Source of the DNA: Labilithrix sp.
GTDB taxonomy: Bacteria > Myxococcota_A > Polyangia > Polyangiales > Polyangiaceae
DNA length: 64,000 nucleotides
Assembly: GCA_019637195.1 (NCBI GenBank)
Contig: JAHBWA010000026.1
Location: 18,852 to 82,851, forward strand
Direction: 5' to 3'
Positions 46,454 to 55,011 of the stretch are shown here, piece by piece (within the stretch, counting starts at the first letter, position 1; each line of letters opens with the position of its first letter). The notes under the pieces were generated by a model. It saw nothing but the letters and a program-made list of their open reading frames with translations. It was not told the DNA's origin and did not search any database. The position numbers and the translations under genes are program-made.

Positions 46454-47685
46454 AGGCGCGCTCCAAGATGGCGGGGCCGACGCGGCGGGGCGCGCTCGTC
46501 GCGGCGGGCGTCGCGCTCGGCGGCGTCCCGCTCCTCGTCGGCCTCTCCGGGCTCGTCTCGAGCTGCGCCGTCGCGGACGACGGCGACGCCGACGTCCCGA
46601 TCGCGCCGGCTCCGCTGCCCGAGGCCGGCGCGACGGACGGCGCGTCCGAAGCCGGCGTGGACGGTGGGTGCGTTGCGTCGGATCCGGCGTGCGTGACGAC
46701 GCCCATCTCGTGCGACGAGGCCGCGTGGTGTCCGGTCGGCACGCCCGTGAGCTCGGCCTACCCGCTCACGGCGGTCTGGGGATCGAGCAAGACGGACGTG
46801 TGGGCCGCGGGCTCGGGCGGCACGGTCATTCACTGGGACGGCGCGGCCTGGAAGGCGACGCCGCCGGATCCGGCGCTGACGAACACGTTCCGCGTCGTGA
46901 CGGGCAGCGGCGCCGGAGACGTATGGGTCGCCGCTGCGACGGACCTCGTCTTCCACTCCGACGGCTTCCAGAACGGAACGGCCGCCTGGACGCGGGTCCC
47001 CAGCGTGACGCCGCCGGAGCGCCGTGCGGCGCCGATCTACGCGGGCTTCAGCGGGGCCGGCGGGCTCATGTTCGGTGGTCAGCCGTTCGGGCTCGAGAGC
47101 GTCGCGAGGGCCAACCTGATCGTGAAGAAGCCGGGCGCCGGGCCGATCGCCTGGGAGGCGGCGGAGGGGACAGCCACGGTCAACGGCCTGTGGGCCGCGT
47201 CGGCCGACGACGTCTGGCTCGTCGGCGACAACAGCATCGAGGCCTTTGGCGGGCTCCCGTGGCAGCGCGGCTTTTCGGCGCACGGCACGCGGGTGGGTGA
47301 CGAGCTCGTCTGGACTCCGGTCGAGAGCCAGGCGAGCGTCGTCCTCCGCGCCGTGTGGGGGAGCTCCGCGTCGGACGTCTGGGCGGTCGGCGACAAGGGC
47401 ACCGTCCGCCACGTCGGCGCCGGCGGCGCCGAATGGAACGTCGTCGGCGCGCCCACCCGCGAGAACCTCCGCGCGATCTGGGGCGCCGCGGCGAACGACG
47501 TCTGGGCGGTGGGCGAGCTCGGGACGATCCTCCACTGGGACGGCGCGACGTGGAAGGCATCGGCCGCGGCGTTCCCGGTCAACCGGAGGCGCCCCCATCT
47601 CTATGGCGTGTGGGGCAGCGGCCCGAAAGACGTGTGGATCGTCGGCGACGGGATCGCGCTCCGGTTCACGGGAGGTGCGAAGTGA
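46450..47685 (+). CDS. Tat-type lipoprotein with WG-repeat beta-propeller
   Basis: The 411-residue protein begins with a twin-arginine-like signal (GPTRRGALVAAGVALGG) ending in lipobox LVSSC (Cys39), which suggests export after folding. The mature part is a beta-propeller of at least six blades with the motif VWGSSxxDVWAVG: AVWGSSKTDVWAAG, LWAASADDVWLVG, AVWGSSASDVWAVG, AIWGAAANDVWAVG and VWGSGPKDVWIVG among them. The C-terminus DGIALRFTGGAK is nearly the same as in the next protein. Start and stop both overlap neighbours by 4 bp. Function unknown, probably binding. Confidence 0.9.
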   Translation: MKARSKMAGPTRRGALVAAGVALGGVPLLVGLSGLVSSCAVADDGDADVPIAPAPLPEAGATDGASEAGVDGGCVASDPACVTTPISCDEAAWCPVGTPVSSAYPLTAVWGSSKTDVWAAGSGGTVIHWDGAAWKATPPDPALTNTFRVVTGSGAGDVWVAAATDLVFHSDGFQNGTAAWTRVPSVTPPERRAAPIYAGFSGAGGLMFGGQPFGLESVARANLIVKKPGAGPIAWEAAEGTATVNGLWAASADDVWLVGDNSIEAFGGLPWQRGFSAHGTRVGDELVWTPVESQASVVLRAVWGSSASDVWAVGDKGTVRHVGAGGAEWNVVGAPTRENLRAIWGAAANDVWAVGELGTILHWDGATWKASAAAFPVNRRRPHLYGVWGSGPKDVWIVGDGIALRFTGGAK

Positions 47686-48881
47686 AGCTGTCACGTGACC
47701 GCCTGATCGTGCTGGCGCTCGCGCTCGGAGCCGTCGCGACCGCGACGATCTCGTGCGCCGACGCCGATGCCGACCCGTACACGCCGCCGCCCGTCGACAC
47801 CGGCGACGCCGCGGTTCCCGGCGTCGACGCGGACACGGCGCCGGACGCTTCGCCCGAGGCCGGTCCGCGCGTCTGCTCCGATCACGGCTTCTGTCACACG
47901 AGCGTCCCGGCGGGCCAGGTGCTCGCGGGCGTCTGGGGCGACGGCAGCGGCGTCGTCTGGGCGGTGACCGCCGAGGGCGACGTCCTCCGCTGGGGCGGAA
48001 ACGCGTGGAAAGTGCACGCATCGAAGCTTGGACCGCTCCGCGCGATCTGGGGCAGCGGCCCGACGGACGTGTGGATCGGCGGCGAGAGCGGGCTCTACCA
48101 CGGCACCGGCGCGACCTCCGCGGCGCTCGAGTTCGCGCCGAGCGCGCTCCCCGAGAGCGCGACCGTCGCGTCCATCTGGGGCGCCTCGGCTACGGACGTC
48201 TGGGCGGTGGGCTGGCTCGAGGACGCCGACGCCGAGCGTCAGGGGAGGGTCTTCCACCTGGCCGCCGGCGCGGAGTGGACGCTCGATCCGCTCTCCGCCG
48301 AAGGCGCGGAGTACTCCCACGTCGCGGGGAGCGCCGGGGCCGGCGTGTGGATCAGCGGCGCGCGGCCGAAGCCCGAAGAGCCCTGGTGGAACGACGTCGT
48401 CTTGTTCCACAAGAGCGACGCAGGCGAGTTCGAGCTCGAGACGCTCCCCGACGATCCGTTGCCGTACGAGCCCATGGGGCAGATCGGGAGCGTCCGCGCG
48501 ATGGCCGTGACGGCGGACAGCCGGATCTGGATCTACGGCAGCACCTTGACCGACCTCGCGGGGATCTGGCGCGGGACGAGCGCCGACGGCGGAAAGACGT
48601 TCACGTGGACGCACACCCCGGACGGAGACGACGTGTCACCCCGGATCACGGCGGTGTTCGGGACGTCGGCCGACGACGCGTGGGCCGTCGGCGAGCTCGG
48701 GCGCGTCCGGCGCTGGGACGGCGCCGAGTGGAACACCGCCGCCGTCACGTTGACGAAGGTGCCGGTGGTCGACACGTTCCGCGCCGTCTGGAGCCGCGGC
48801 GCGGACGAGGTGTGGGTCGTGGGTGACGGGATCGCGCTCCGGTACGATCCGGCGCAGAAGAAGGACGGAGGCGCCAAGTGA
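47682..48881 (+). CDS. lipoprotein with WG-repeat beta-propeller (paralogue of the previous gene)
   Basis: The 399-residue protein has a normal lipoprotein signal (LIVLALALGAVATATISC) and six or seven propeller blades: GVWGDGSGVVWAV, AIWGSGPTDVWIGG, SIWGASATDVWAVG, RIWIYG, AVFGTSADDAWAVG and AVWSRGADEVWVVG. It ends DGIALRYDPAQKKDGGAK, matching the previous protein and indicating tandem duplication. It lacks the twin-arginine signal of its paralogue, so the two may be exported by different routes. The GTG start (47682) overlaps the previous stop, and its own stop overlaps the next GTG. Confidence 0.9.
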   Translation: MKLSRDRLIVLALALGAVATATISCADADADPYTPPPVDTGDAAVPGVDADTAPDASPEAGPRVCSDHGFCHTSVPAGQVLAGVWGDGSGVVWAVTAEGDVLRWGGNAWKVHASKLGPLRAIWGSGPTDVWIGGESGLYHGTGATSAALEFAPSALPESATVASIWGASATDVWAVGWLEDADAERQGRVFHLAAGAEWTLDPLSAEGAEYSHVAGSAGAGVWISGARPKPEEPWWNDVVLFHKSDAGEFELETLPDDPLPYEPMGQIGSVRAMAVTADSRIWIYGSTLTDLAGIWRGTSADGGKTFTWTHTPDGDDVSPRITAVFGTSADDAWAVGELGRVRRWDGAEWNTAAVTLTKVPVVDTFRAVWSRGADEVWVVGDGIALRYDPAQKKDGGAK

Positions 48882-50338
48882 GCGTCGTTCACTCGAGCTT
48901 GCGTTCCTTGCTGGTCCTGTCGACCGTGCTCGGCTCGACCGCGTCGCTCCTCGCGATCGGCTGCAGCGACGATCCGGCGGACGCCGCCGCCCCGGACGCC
49001 TCCCCGGACGCGCCGAGCACGGCGGACGACGCCGCGCGCCCGTCCGACGCGGGCGTGGATCCCGACGCGCGCGGCGCCTTCGACCCCGCCGACGTCCCGG
49101 TCGTGTGCGACGGATCGCCGTGCGCCACGGAGCTCGTCGCCGGCGGCGATCACTTCTGCGCGCGCATGAGCGACGGCACCGTGCGTTGCTGGGGAGACGA
49201 CACGTTCGGCGCGCTCGGCGCGGGCGAGTCAGGCGATCCGGATGGTCCCGGCGGCTCGAAGGGCGCGGACGGCGGAACGACGGTGCGCGTCGTCGTGGAC
49301 CTCGGCGGGGTGACGCAGCTCAGCGCCGCCGGCGGGACGACGTGCGCGCGCGTCGACGACGGCGGCGTGCGCTGCTGGGGCGACAACCGGTTCGGCGAGC
49401 TCGGGCTCGAGATCGAGCCGCCGCTCGCGGACTGGGAGCCGCACCCGACGCCGGCGCCGGTCGCGCTCGACGAAGCGGCGGCTCGCGTCGACGTCGGGCA
49501 CGGGACCGTGTGCGCGGTGCTCGAGAGCGGCAAGGTCTGGTGCTGGGGCAGGGACGACAGGCTGCAGCTCGCGCGCGACCGCGGCGATCCGGAGCCGGCC
49601 TCTCCGGATCCGTACGGTGGACCGGGGCCGGCCTCGCTCGACGCGCTCACGCTGACGCGCGCGACCGCGGGGAGCTACACGACGTTCGGTCTCTCTGCGG
49701 CCGGCGAGCTCTGGAGCTGGGGCGCGCTCGCCGGCGACGACGGCGTCCTTTCGGGCCGGATCGCGTCGCTCAGCCCGGCGCGCACGCCGAAGCGTGTGGC
49801 CGGCCTGTCGAAGCTGACGAGCTTCGCCGCCAGCGCCTCGGTCGAGGTGCCCGAGCCGCCGTGGGAACCCGGCGCGCCGTTTCCGGTGACGCCGCCCCCG
49901 CGGGCGCACGCGTGCGCGCTCGCGGGCGGCGAGGTCTACTGCTGGGGCCGGAGCTACGCCGGCGCCCTCTGCACGGGACGGCCGGATCGCGAGCCGCTCC
50001 CCGTCCTCGCGCCGGTCTCGGCGAAGACGTGGCCGCAGAGGCTCGCGGTCGGCGACGAGATCACGTGCGCGCGGATGACCGACGGCAGCGTCTTCTGTTG
50101 CGGGAGCGACGCGCGCGGCCGGCTCGGGACCGGGAGCGTCGGGATCCTCTCGCCGTGGCTGGCGAAGGCGAGCGCGTTCACCGGCTACGCCGTGCAGGTC
50201 GCGACGAGCAACCGCGCGGTCTGCGCGCTCGTCCGCGACGGATCGGTCCAGTGCTGGGGGAGCAACGAGAAGGGCGAGCTCGGCCGAGAGGCCGACGAGT
50301 CCAATCATCCGTCGCCCGTGACGGTCGCCTTCGAATGA
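48878..50338 (+). CDS. lipoprotein with seven RCC1 repeats
   Basis: The 486-residue protein has a signal with lipobox LAIGC (Cys29) and an Asp/Ala linker, then seven RCC1-type blades, each with CxxxxxGxVxCWG: HFCARMSDGTVRCWG, TTCARVDDGGVRCWG, TVCAVLESGKVWCWG, FGLSAAGELWSWG, HACALAGGEVYCWG, ITCARMTDGSVFCCG and AVCALVRDGSVQCWG. Six blades carry a Cys pair that could be a disulphide, as expected outside the cell. Seven blades close an RCC1 propeller. It is joined by 4-bp overlaps on both sides. Function is not known; RCC1 folds are protein-binding. Confidence 0.92.
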   Translation: MSVVHSSLRSLLVLSTVLGSTASLLAIGCSDDPADAAAPDASPDAPSTADDAARPSDAGVDPDARGAFDPADVPVVCDGSPCATELVAGGDHFCARMSDGTVRCWGDDTFGALGAGESGDPDGPGGSKGADGGTTVRVVVDLGGVTQLSAAGGTTCARVDDGGVRCWGDNRFGELGLEIEPPLADWEPHPTPAPVALDEAAARVDVGHGTVCAVLESGKVWCWGRDDRLQLARDRGDPEPASPDPYGGPGPASLDALTLTRATAGSYTTFGLSAAGELWSWGALAGDDGVLSGRIASLSPARTPKRVAGLSKLTSFAASASVEVPEPPWEPGAPFPVTPPPRAHACALAGGEVYCWGRSYAGALCTGRPDREPLPVLAPVSAKTWPQRLAVGDEITCARMTDGSVFCCGSDARGRLGTGSVGILSPWLAKASAFTGYAVQVATSNRAVCALVRDGSVQCWGSNEKGELGREADESNHPSPVTVAFE

Positions 50339-52182
50339 GGTCCGAGATCATGCCGCGCGCTGCTTCCCTCTACGCCTCGGTCCTCGCTCCGGGAGCGCTG
50401 CTCGCCGTCATCGTCGGCGCGTGCAGCGCCGATCGCGACTCGTTCAAGGAGCCTCCTCCGCCCTTCACCGAGCCCGACGCCGAGGTCCCCGACGCGCCCA
50501 CGTGCGGGTTTCGTTGCTCGCGGGATCTGAAGAAGGTCCTCGAGGGTTGCGAGTCCGACGAGGGCGAGGGCGAGGCCGAGGTCGTCCGCGAGTGCCCGCT
50601 GGGCCAGGGGTGCGGCGTGGACACGTGCGTCGACGCCTGTCAGAGCGCCGCGCTCTCCAAGGGATCGGCGGGGTGCTCGTTCTGGACCTTGCCCGCGGAC
50701 GACGCGATCTACGGCGCCGGCGCGTGCTTCGCGGCGATGGTCGCGAACACCTGGGACGTCCCCGTCAACCTCACGGCCGACTACGGGAGCGACGCGCTCG
50801 ACATCTCGAAGTCGACCTACACCGTGACGCGTACGAAGGGAGACCCGGCGTACACGAGGCTCGACGGCGCCTTGCCGCCGGGGCAAGTCGCGGTCGTCTT
50901 CCTCGCACAGTCGGCGAACCTCCAGAACCCACCCGGCGGCAAGCCGGCGGCGTTCTGTCCGGAGGGCGTCGTCCCGGCGCTCGACGTCGATCCGATCCGC
51001 CACGGAACGGCCAGAACGCGTGCGTTTCACCTGAAGACCGACGCACCCGTCGCGGCCTACTCGATCTTCCCCTACGGCGGAGCGCCGAGCGAGATTCCGA
51101 CCGCGACGCTGCTGTTGCCGGTCGCTTCGTGGGACAAGAGCTACCTCGCGGTCTCGCCCGCGAAATTCGGCGACCCGGCGAAGGCCGTCCTCGATCGGCG
51201 GACGCTCCAGATCGTCGCGAACGAGGACGGCACCAAGGTGTCGATGCGGCCGACCGTCGACGTCGCGCCCGGCGAGGGCGTGACGCGCGGGGTCGCCGGC
51301 GAGGTCGTCGAGTGGACGCTGTCGCGCGGCGAGGTCCTCCAGATCACGCAGGAGCGCTCGACGTCGGGCAGCCCGCTGCTCGCGAACAAGCCGGTAGGCG
51401 TGTTCGGGGGATCGCCTTGCTCGTTCTTTCCGTCCGACACCCCGTACTGCGATCTCAGCCAGCAGCAGATCGCGCCGTTCGCGCAGTGGGGCACGTCGTA
51501 CGCGCTCGTGCCCTACCTCTCGCGCATCCAGGCCATCAGCGGGATCATCCGCGAGACCGTGCCCTGGAGCTTCGTCGGCGCGGTCGACGGCACGGTCCTC
51601 TCCTACGATCCGGAGAAGCCGTCGGGCGCGCCCGAGACGCTCGAGGCCGGGCAGATCGTCAGCTTCAGGACCGACGCCCTCGTGACGGTGAAGAGCCAGG
51701 ACGCCAAGCACCCCTTCCACGCGTCGGTCTACATGACCGGCGCGACGGCAGGCGGCGGCGTGCCCGGTCGTGGCGTGACGCTCGGCGATCCCGACTTCGT
51801 CAACGTCGTGCCGTCCGAGCAGTTCCTCGACCGGTACGTCTTCTTCACGGACTTCACGTTCCCCGACACGTCGCTCACGCTCGTCCGCCGCAAGACGCCG
51901 ACGGGCTTCAAGCCGGTGACGCTCGCCTGCGCGGGTGAGATCACCGGCTGGGAGCCGCTCGGGACGAGCGGCGAGTTCGAGTACGTGTGGGTCCGCCTCA
52001 CGAGCGGGTTCGCGCCGCAGACCTTCACCGGCGGCACGTGCGGCTACGGCCGCCAGGAGGCGCGAAGCGAAGGCCCGTTCGGCGTCACGGTGTGGGGCGT
52101 CGGCAAGGACGCCAGCTACGGTTACGCTGGGGGGATGGGCTCGCGGCCGATCAACGAGGCCCCGCTTCCGGTCGTGCAGTGA
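50335..52182 (+). CDS. lipoprotein with IgGFc-binding N-terminal-type domain
   Basis: The 615-residue protein has a signal and lipobox (LLAVIVGAC, Cys30), a small Cys module (CGFRCSRDLKKVLEGC, CPLGQGCGVDTCVDAC) and a long beta-rich domain. The latter has GCSFWTLPADDAIYGAGACF, AYSIFPYGGAPSEIP, ATLLLPVASWDKSYLAVSP and KPVGVFGGSPCSFFPSD, which fits the IgGFc-binding family (PF17517-type) known from animal mucin-associated proteins and myxobacteria. ATG start at 50335, overlapping the RCC1 stop. It is the largest and last member of the coupled operon and the likeliest to contact a ligand. Function in bacteria is not established. Confidence 0.85.
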   Translation: MRSEIMPRAASLYASVLAPGALLAVIVGACSADRDSFKEPPPPFTEPDAEVPDAPTCGFRCSRDLKKVLEGCESDEGEGEAEVVRECPLGQGCGVDTCVDACQSAALSKGSAGCSFWTLPADDAIYGAGACFAAMVANTWDVPVNLTADYGSDALDISKSTYTVTRTKGDPAYTRLDGALPPGQVAVVFLAQSANLQNPPGGKPAAFCPEGVVPALDVDPIRHGTARTRAFHLKTDAPVAAYSIFPYGGAPSEIPTATLLLPVASWDKSYLAVSPAKFGDPAKAVLDRRTLQIVANEDGTKVSMRPTVDVAPGEGVTRGVAGEVVEWTLSRGEVLQITQERSTSGSPLLANKPVGVFGGSPCSFFPSDTPYCDLSQQQIAPFAQWGTSYALVPYLSRIQAISGIIRETVPWSFVGAVDGTVLSYDPEKPSGAPETLEAGQIVSFRTDALVTVKSQDAKHPFHASVYMTGATAGGGVPGRGVTLGDPDFVNVVPSEQFLDRYVFFTDFTFPDTSLTLVRRKTPTGFKPVTLACAGEITGWEPLGTSGEFEYVWVRLTSGFAPQTFTGGTCGYGRQEARSEGPFGVTVWGVGKDASYGYAGGMGSRPINEAPLPVVQ

Positions 52183-52301
52183 GCGCCGCGCGGCCGTCGG
52201 GATCGCCGTGATGGGCTGCCCTTTTTTTGCGACCTCGGGGGCCGAGCCGGCTCTTGGGGGTGCGACGCACGGAGCGTTCGCACCCTTCAAGGAGTCTCAT
52301 C

Positions 52302-52679
52302 ATGCTTCGTTCGACCCTCTGCACCGTCCTCGTCTCCCTCGCGATGTGCGCGCTCGTCGGCTGCTCCGACAGCGCGGAGCCCGACGAGGGCACGGCGCCG
52401 GCCTCGGCGCAGAAGACCAACGATCCCGCCAAGTCGTCCGACGGGACCGAGCCTGCGGAGGGCGCGGACAAGGACGGCTCTAGCCTCGGGCCGGACTGCA
52501 CGAGCTACCTCGCGTGCTGCGACGAGATCGCCGAGGCGCAGCCGGCCCTCGCGGGCTCGTGCGACGCCACGCGGAAGTCGATCGAGGACGCGGTGGAGAA
52601 GGGCACGTCGACTGCGTCGTTCGAGTCCTCGTGCAAGCAGGCGCTCGCGTCGATGCAGAGCGCGGGCTACTGCGAGTGA
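52302..52679 (+). CDS. small lipoprotein with paired cysteines
   Basis: The 125-residue protein has signal LRSTLCTVLVSLAMCALVGC (lipobox LVGC) and an acidic/Thr/Ser linker, then a short helical domain with five cysteines (DCTSYLACCDEIA, GSCDATRKSI, SCKQAL, GYCE). The ATG at 52302 follows AAGGAGT about 8 bp upstream. It lies 119 bp after the IgGFc-type gene on the same strand and may belong to its regulon. Helical four-cysteine modules of this type are common in myxobacterial secretomes; function unknown. Confidence 0.82.
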   Translation: MLRSTLCTVLVSLAMCALVGCSDSAEPDEGTAPASAQKTNDPAKSSDGTEPAEGADKDGSSLGPDCTSYLACCDEIAEAQPALAGSCDATRKSIEDAVEKGTSTASFESSCKQALASMQSAGYCE

Positions 52680-52794
52680 CCGCGCCCGCGCCACGTTCGG
52701 CGTGAGGCTGCTCCAGACCGCCCGCTCCGGCGCGCCGAGAGCGGGCCGTCGAACGGTCTTGCGTCGAGGCGGGAGCTGGGGTGAAACACGGGCC

Positions 52795-53439
52795 ATGCGC
52801 TGCTCCTCCACAGTCGTCGTGTCCGGTCTCGCTCTCGCTCTCGCCGCGGGGTGCGGCAGCAGTCCTCCGGCGGCCGCGCCCGCGGCCGCTCCGAACGAGG
52901 CGCCGGCGTCCGCTTCGCCGGACGCGGGCGCAGGCGCGGGGCCGGCGAGCTCGGTCGACGTCGCGGCGCTCGAGAAGCTCACCGCAGAGGAGGCGAAGTC
53001 CGGAAGCTGCGATCCCGAGCACCAGGCCGCGCTCGAGAAGCTGCTCGACGACGTCGAGGCCACCGTGCGGGCGAAGACCGAGGACGGCAAGCCGCTCAAG
53101 ATCGAGTCGTTCACGAAGCGCGTGCTCGCGCTGTCCGAGGCGGCAAGGGGGATCCAGCTCACGCTGAGCGGGAAGGGGACGCAGGTCCACGTCATCGCGT
53201 TCTCGCCCAAGGAGGTCTCGCTCGACGTCCTCGCCGGCAACGCCGCCGCCACGACGATGCGCTCGTCGTACAAGGCCGAGGTGACGAACGGCCCGGCGAC
53301 GATCGCGCTGCCGAAGATCGGCGGCCCGGTCCCGCTCGAGGGCGACAGCCGGGAGATCGAGATGAAGCCGGGAACGCCTCTCGAGGTGCGGATGCGCGGA
53401 CAAGGCTGCGCCGGCGTCGTGGTGTTCTCGAAGAGCTGA
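52795..53439 (+). CDS. lipoprotein of unknown function
   Basis: The 214-residue protein has signal VVVSGLALALAAGC, an Ala/Pro linker, a helical segment (about 60-110; DPEHQAALEKLLDDVEATV) and a beta-rich C-terminal part (GIQLTLSGKGTQVHVIAF, PLEVRMRGQGCAGVVVF). No motif identifies it. The ATG at 52795 begins the signal. It follows the small lipoprotein by 115 bp. Confidence 0.78.
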   Translation: MRCSSTVVVSGLALALAAGCGSSPPAAAPAAAPNEAPASASPDAGAGAGPASSVDVAALEKLTAEEAKSGSCDPEHQAALEKLLDDVEATVRAKTEDGKPLKIESFTKRVLALSEAARGIQLTLSGKGTQVHVIAFSPKEVSLDVLAGNAAATTMRSSYKAEVTNGPATIALPKIGGPVPLEGDSREIEMKPGTPLEVRMRGQGCAGVVVFSKS

Positions 53440-53484
53440 GCGTCGGCGGTCAGGCGCGTGCGGCCGCGCTGCGCGTGCTCGACG

Positions 53485-54174
53485 TCACTTGCAGGTGTAC
53501 GGACGATTCGCCGGGATGCACTCCTTGCGGTCGTCCGTGATCTGCTGGCAGACGAACCCGCTCGGGCAGTCCTTCGGCTGCAGGCAGCGGTGGTTGCAGA
53601 TGAACGGGCTCTCCCCGATGGCGACGCAGCTGCCGCCGACGCACTCGAGGCCGGCGAAGCCGTCGCCCGTCGCGGTGCAGCACTCGCCGGCGGCGCGGGT
53701 CCCGAGCTCGAACTCCGCGGCCGGGATGCACGTGAAGGCGCCGTCGGGCTTGCAGAAGCCCGGGGCGCCGGGGGTCCCGCCGTTGTCGCACGTCCACTCG
53801 AGCTCGGGTGATCTCCGGCAGGTGGAGTCGGAGCGGCAGCTGTCGCGGCACACCTTGCCGCCGCCGAGATCCTCGCAGCGCCGGCTGCGGCAGTCGCCGT
53901 CGTCGTCGCAGCAGTAGCCGCTCGGGAGCGCGCCGTAGGGGCCGGGCCCGAAGCCGGGAGGCGGATCCTTCTTCGCCTGATCGCCCGGCAACGCTCCGCT
54001 CGTCCCCGAGGTGCCGCTCGAGCCGTCGTCGCGAGGCGTCGCGCGCGAGCCGCCGTCGCCGTCTGCGTCGTCGGGCGCCGCGGTCTTGAGCTCGCCGCAG
54101 GCGGCGAGCGCCGCGAGGACGCCGAGAGCGAGCGAGGACGCGGCGAGCGAGGTGTGACGATCGCGGAGGAGCAC
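53485..54174 (-). CDS. Cys-rich lipoprotein
   Basis: The 229-residue protein has signal LAASSLALGVLAALAAC, a Gly/Ser/Asp linker, and small cysteine modules in the mature part: GYCCDDDGDCRSRRCED, CRDSCRSDSTCRR, AGECCTATGDGFAGLEC and NHRCLQPKDCPSGFVCQQ. Sixteen or more cysteines suggest a disulphide-rich extracellular protein related in style to the one at 27755-28879. The GTG at 54174 is chosen at the signal; the longer open frame upstream is antisense to the next gene. Confidence 0.78.
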   Translation of the reverse strand: MLLRDRHTSLAASSLALGVLAALAACGELKTAAPDDADGDGGSRATPRDDGSSGTSGTSGALPGDQAKKDPPPGFGPGPYGALPSGYCCDDDGDCRSRRCEDLGGGKVCRDSCRSDSTCRRSPELEWTCDNGGTPGAPGFCKPDGAFTCIPAAEFELGTRAAGECCTATGDGFAGLECVGGSCVAIGESPFICNHRCLQPKDCPSGFVCQQITDDRKECIPANRPYTCK

Positions 54175-54273
54175 GGCGGGCTCGGCTATAGCACGTGCCG
54201 TCGCGCGCGCACGGAGCCCGTGTCTCGGCTCGCCGCGTTGACGGGCTCGCGGGCGCGCTGGCACAATCGGTAT

Positions 54274-54912
54274 ATGGCGCGCGCCACGACCCTGTTCGTC
54301 GCGACCGACGAGGACCTGGTCCGGCTCTTCGTCGCGGTTCGCCACGCGCTGGAGCAGCCGATCACGACGGTGAAGAAGAACCCCGTGATGCACCAGCTCC
54401 ACGCGACGTCGTCGTGGGACCCGGGAGAGGACGACGAGGAGGCGGTGATCTCGTCGCGGAGCCCGAGCCTGCCGGTCGCCGTCGCGTCGATCTACGCCGA
54501 CGGCGGCGGGGAGCCGATCGATCCGGTGCTCGTCCCCGACTCGCGCCCCGCGATCGCGCTCGAGGAGACCGCGCCGCTCCGGCTCCGCGCGCTCCCGCAC
54601 GCCGCCGTCGTCGGCATCACGGGCCTCGAGCTCGAGGCGCTCACCGTGGTCCTCCTCGGCGAGAAGAAGCCTCCGGCGCGGATCGTCGAGCCGCTCGATC
54701 ACGACGGCTTCGTCGACGGGCTCCCGACCGAGGCGCTGGCGCCGCTCGCGGCGCTCTCCGACGAGGCGCTCGGCGAGCTCGCGACGAGGTGGAACGCGGC
54801 TCTGCGGCTCACGCGTCGGAGGGCCGAGGCTTCGTCGCTCGTCGCGCTGCGCGCGCTCGCCCGCGAGGCGCTCGCCCGCGGCGGGCACGTGTTCACGCAC
54901 ATGCCGCTCTGA
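54274..54912 (+). CDS. hypothetical protein
   Basis: The 212-residue protein has no signal peptide. The sequence begins TTLFVATDEDLVRLFVAVRH and has a middle strand ALPHAAVVGITGLELEALTV. It is acidic overall, with an Arg/Ala-rich C-terminal helix. It is probably cytoplasmic; no known motif. The ATG at 54274 is preceded by an AT-richer TATATGG start context. It converges with smc. Confidence 0.72.
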   Translation: MARATTLFVATDEDLVRLFVAVRHALEQPITTVKKNPVMHQLHATSSWDPGEDDEEAVISSRSPSLPVAVASIYADGGGEPIDPVLVPDSRPAIALEETAPLRLRALPHAAVVGITGLELEALTVVLLGEKKPPARIVEPLDHDGFVDGLPTEALAPLAALSDEALGELATRWNAALRLTRRRAEASSLVALRALAREALARGGHVFTHMPL

Positions 54913-55011
54913 CCGCCGCGCAGGGGCGTCAGGCTCCGCCCGCGGCGGATCGGTCGGCGCGACGGCCGGCGCGCAGGAGCGGTCCGGCTCCGACGGCGCG
55001 CGCCGGACCGG

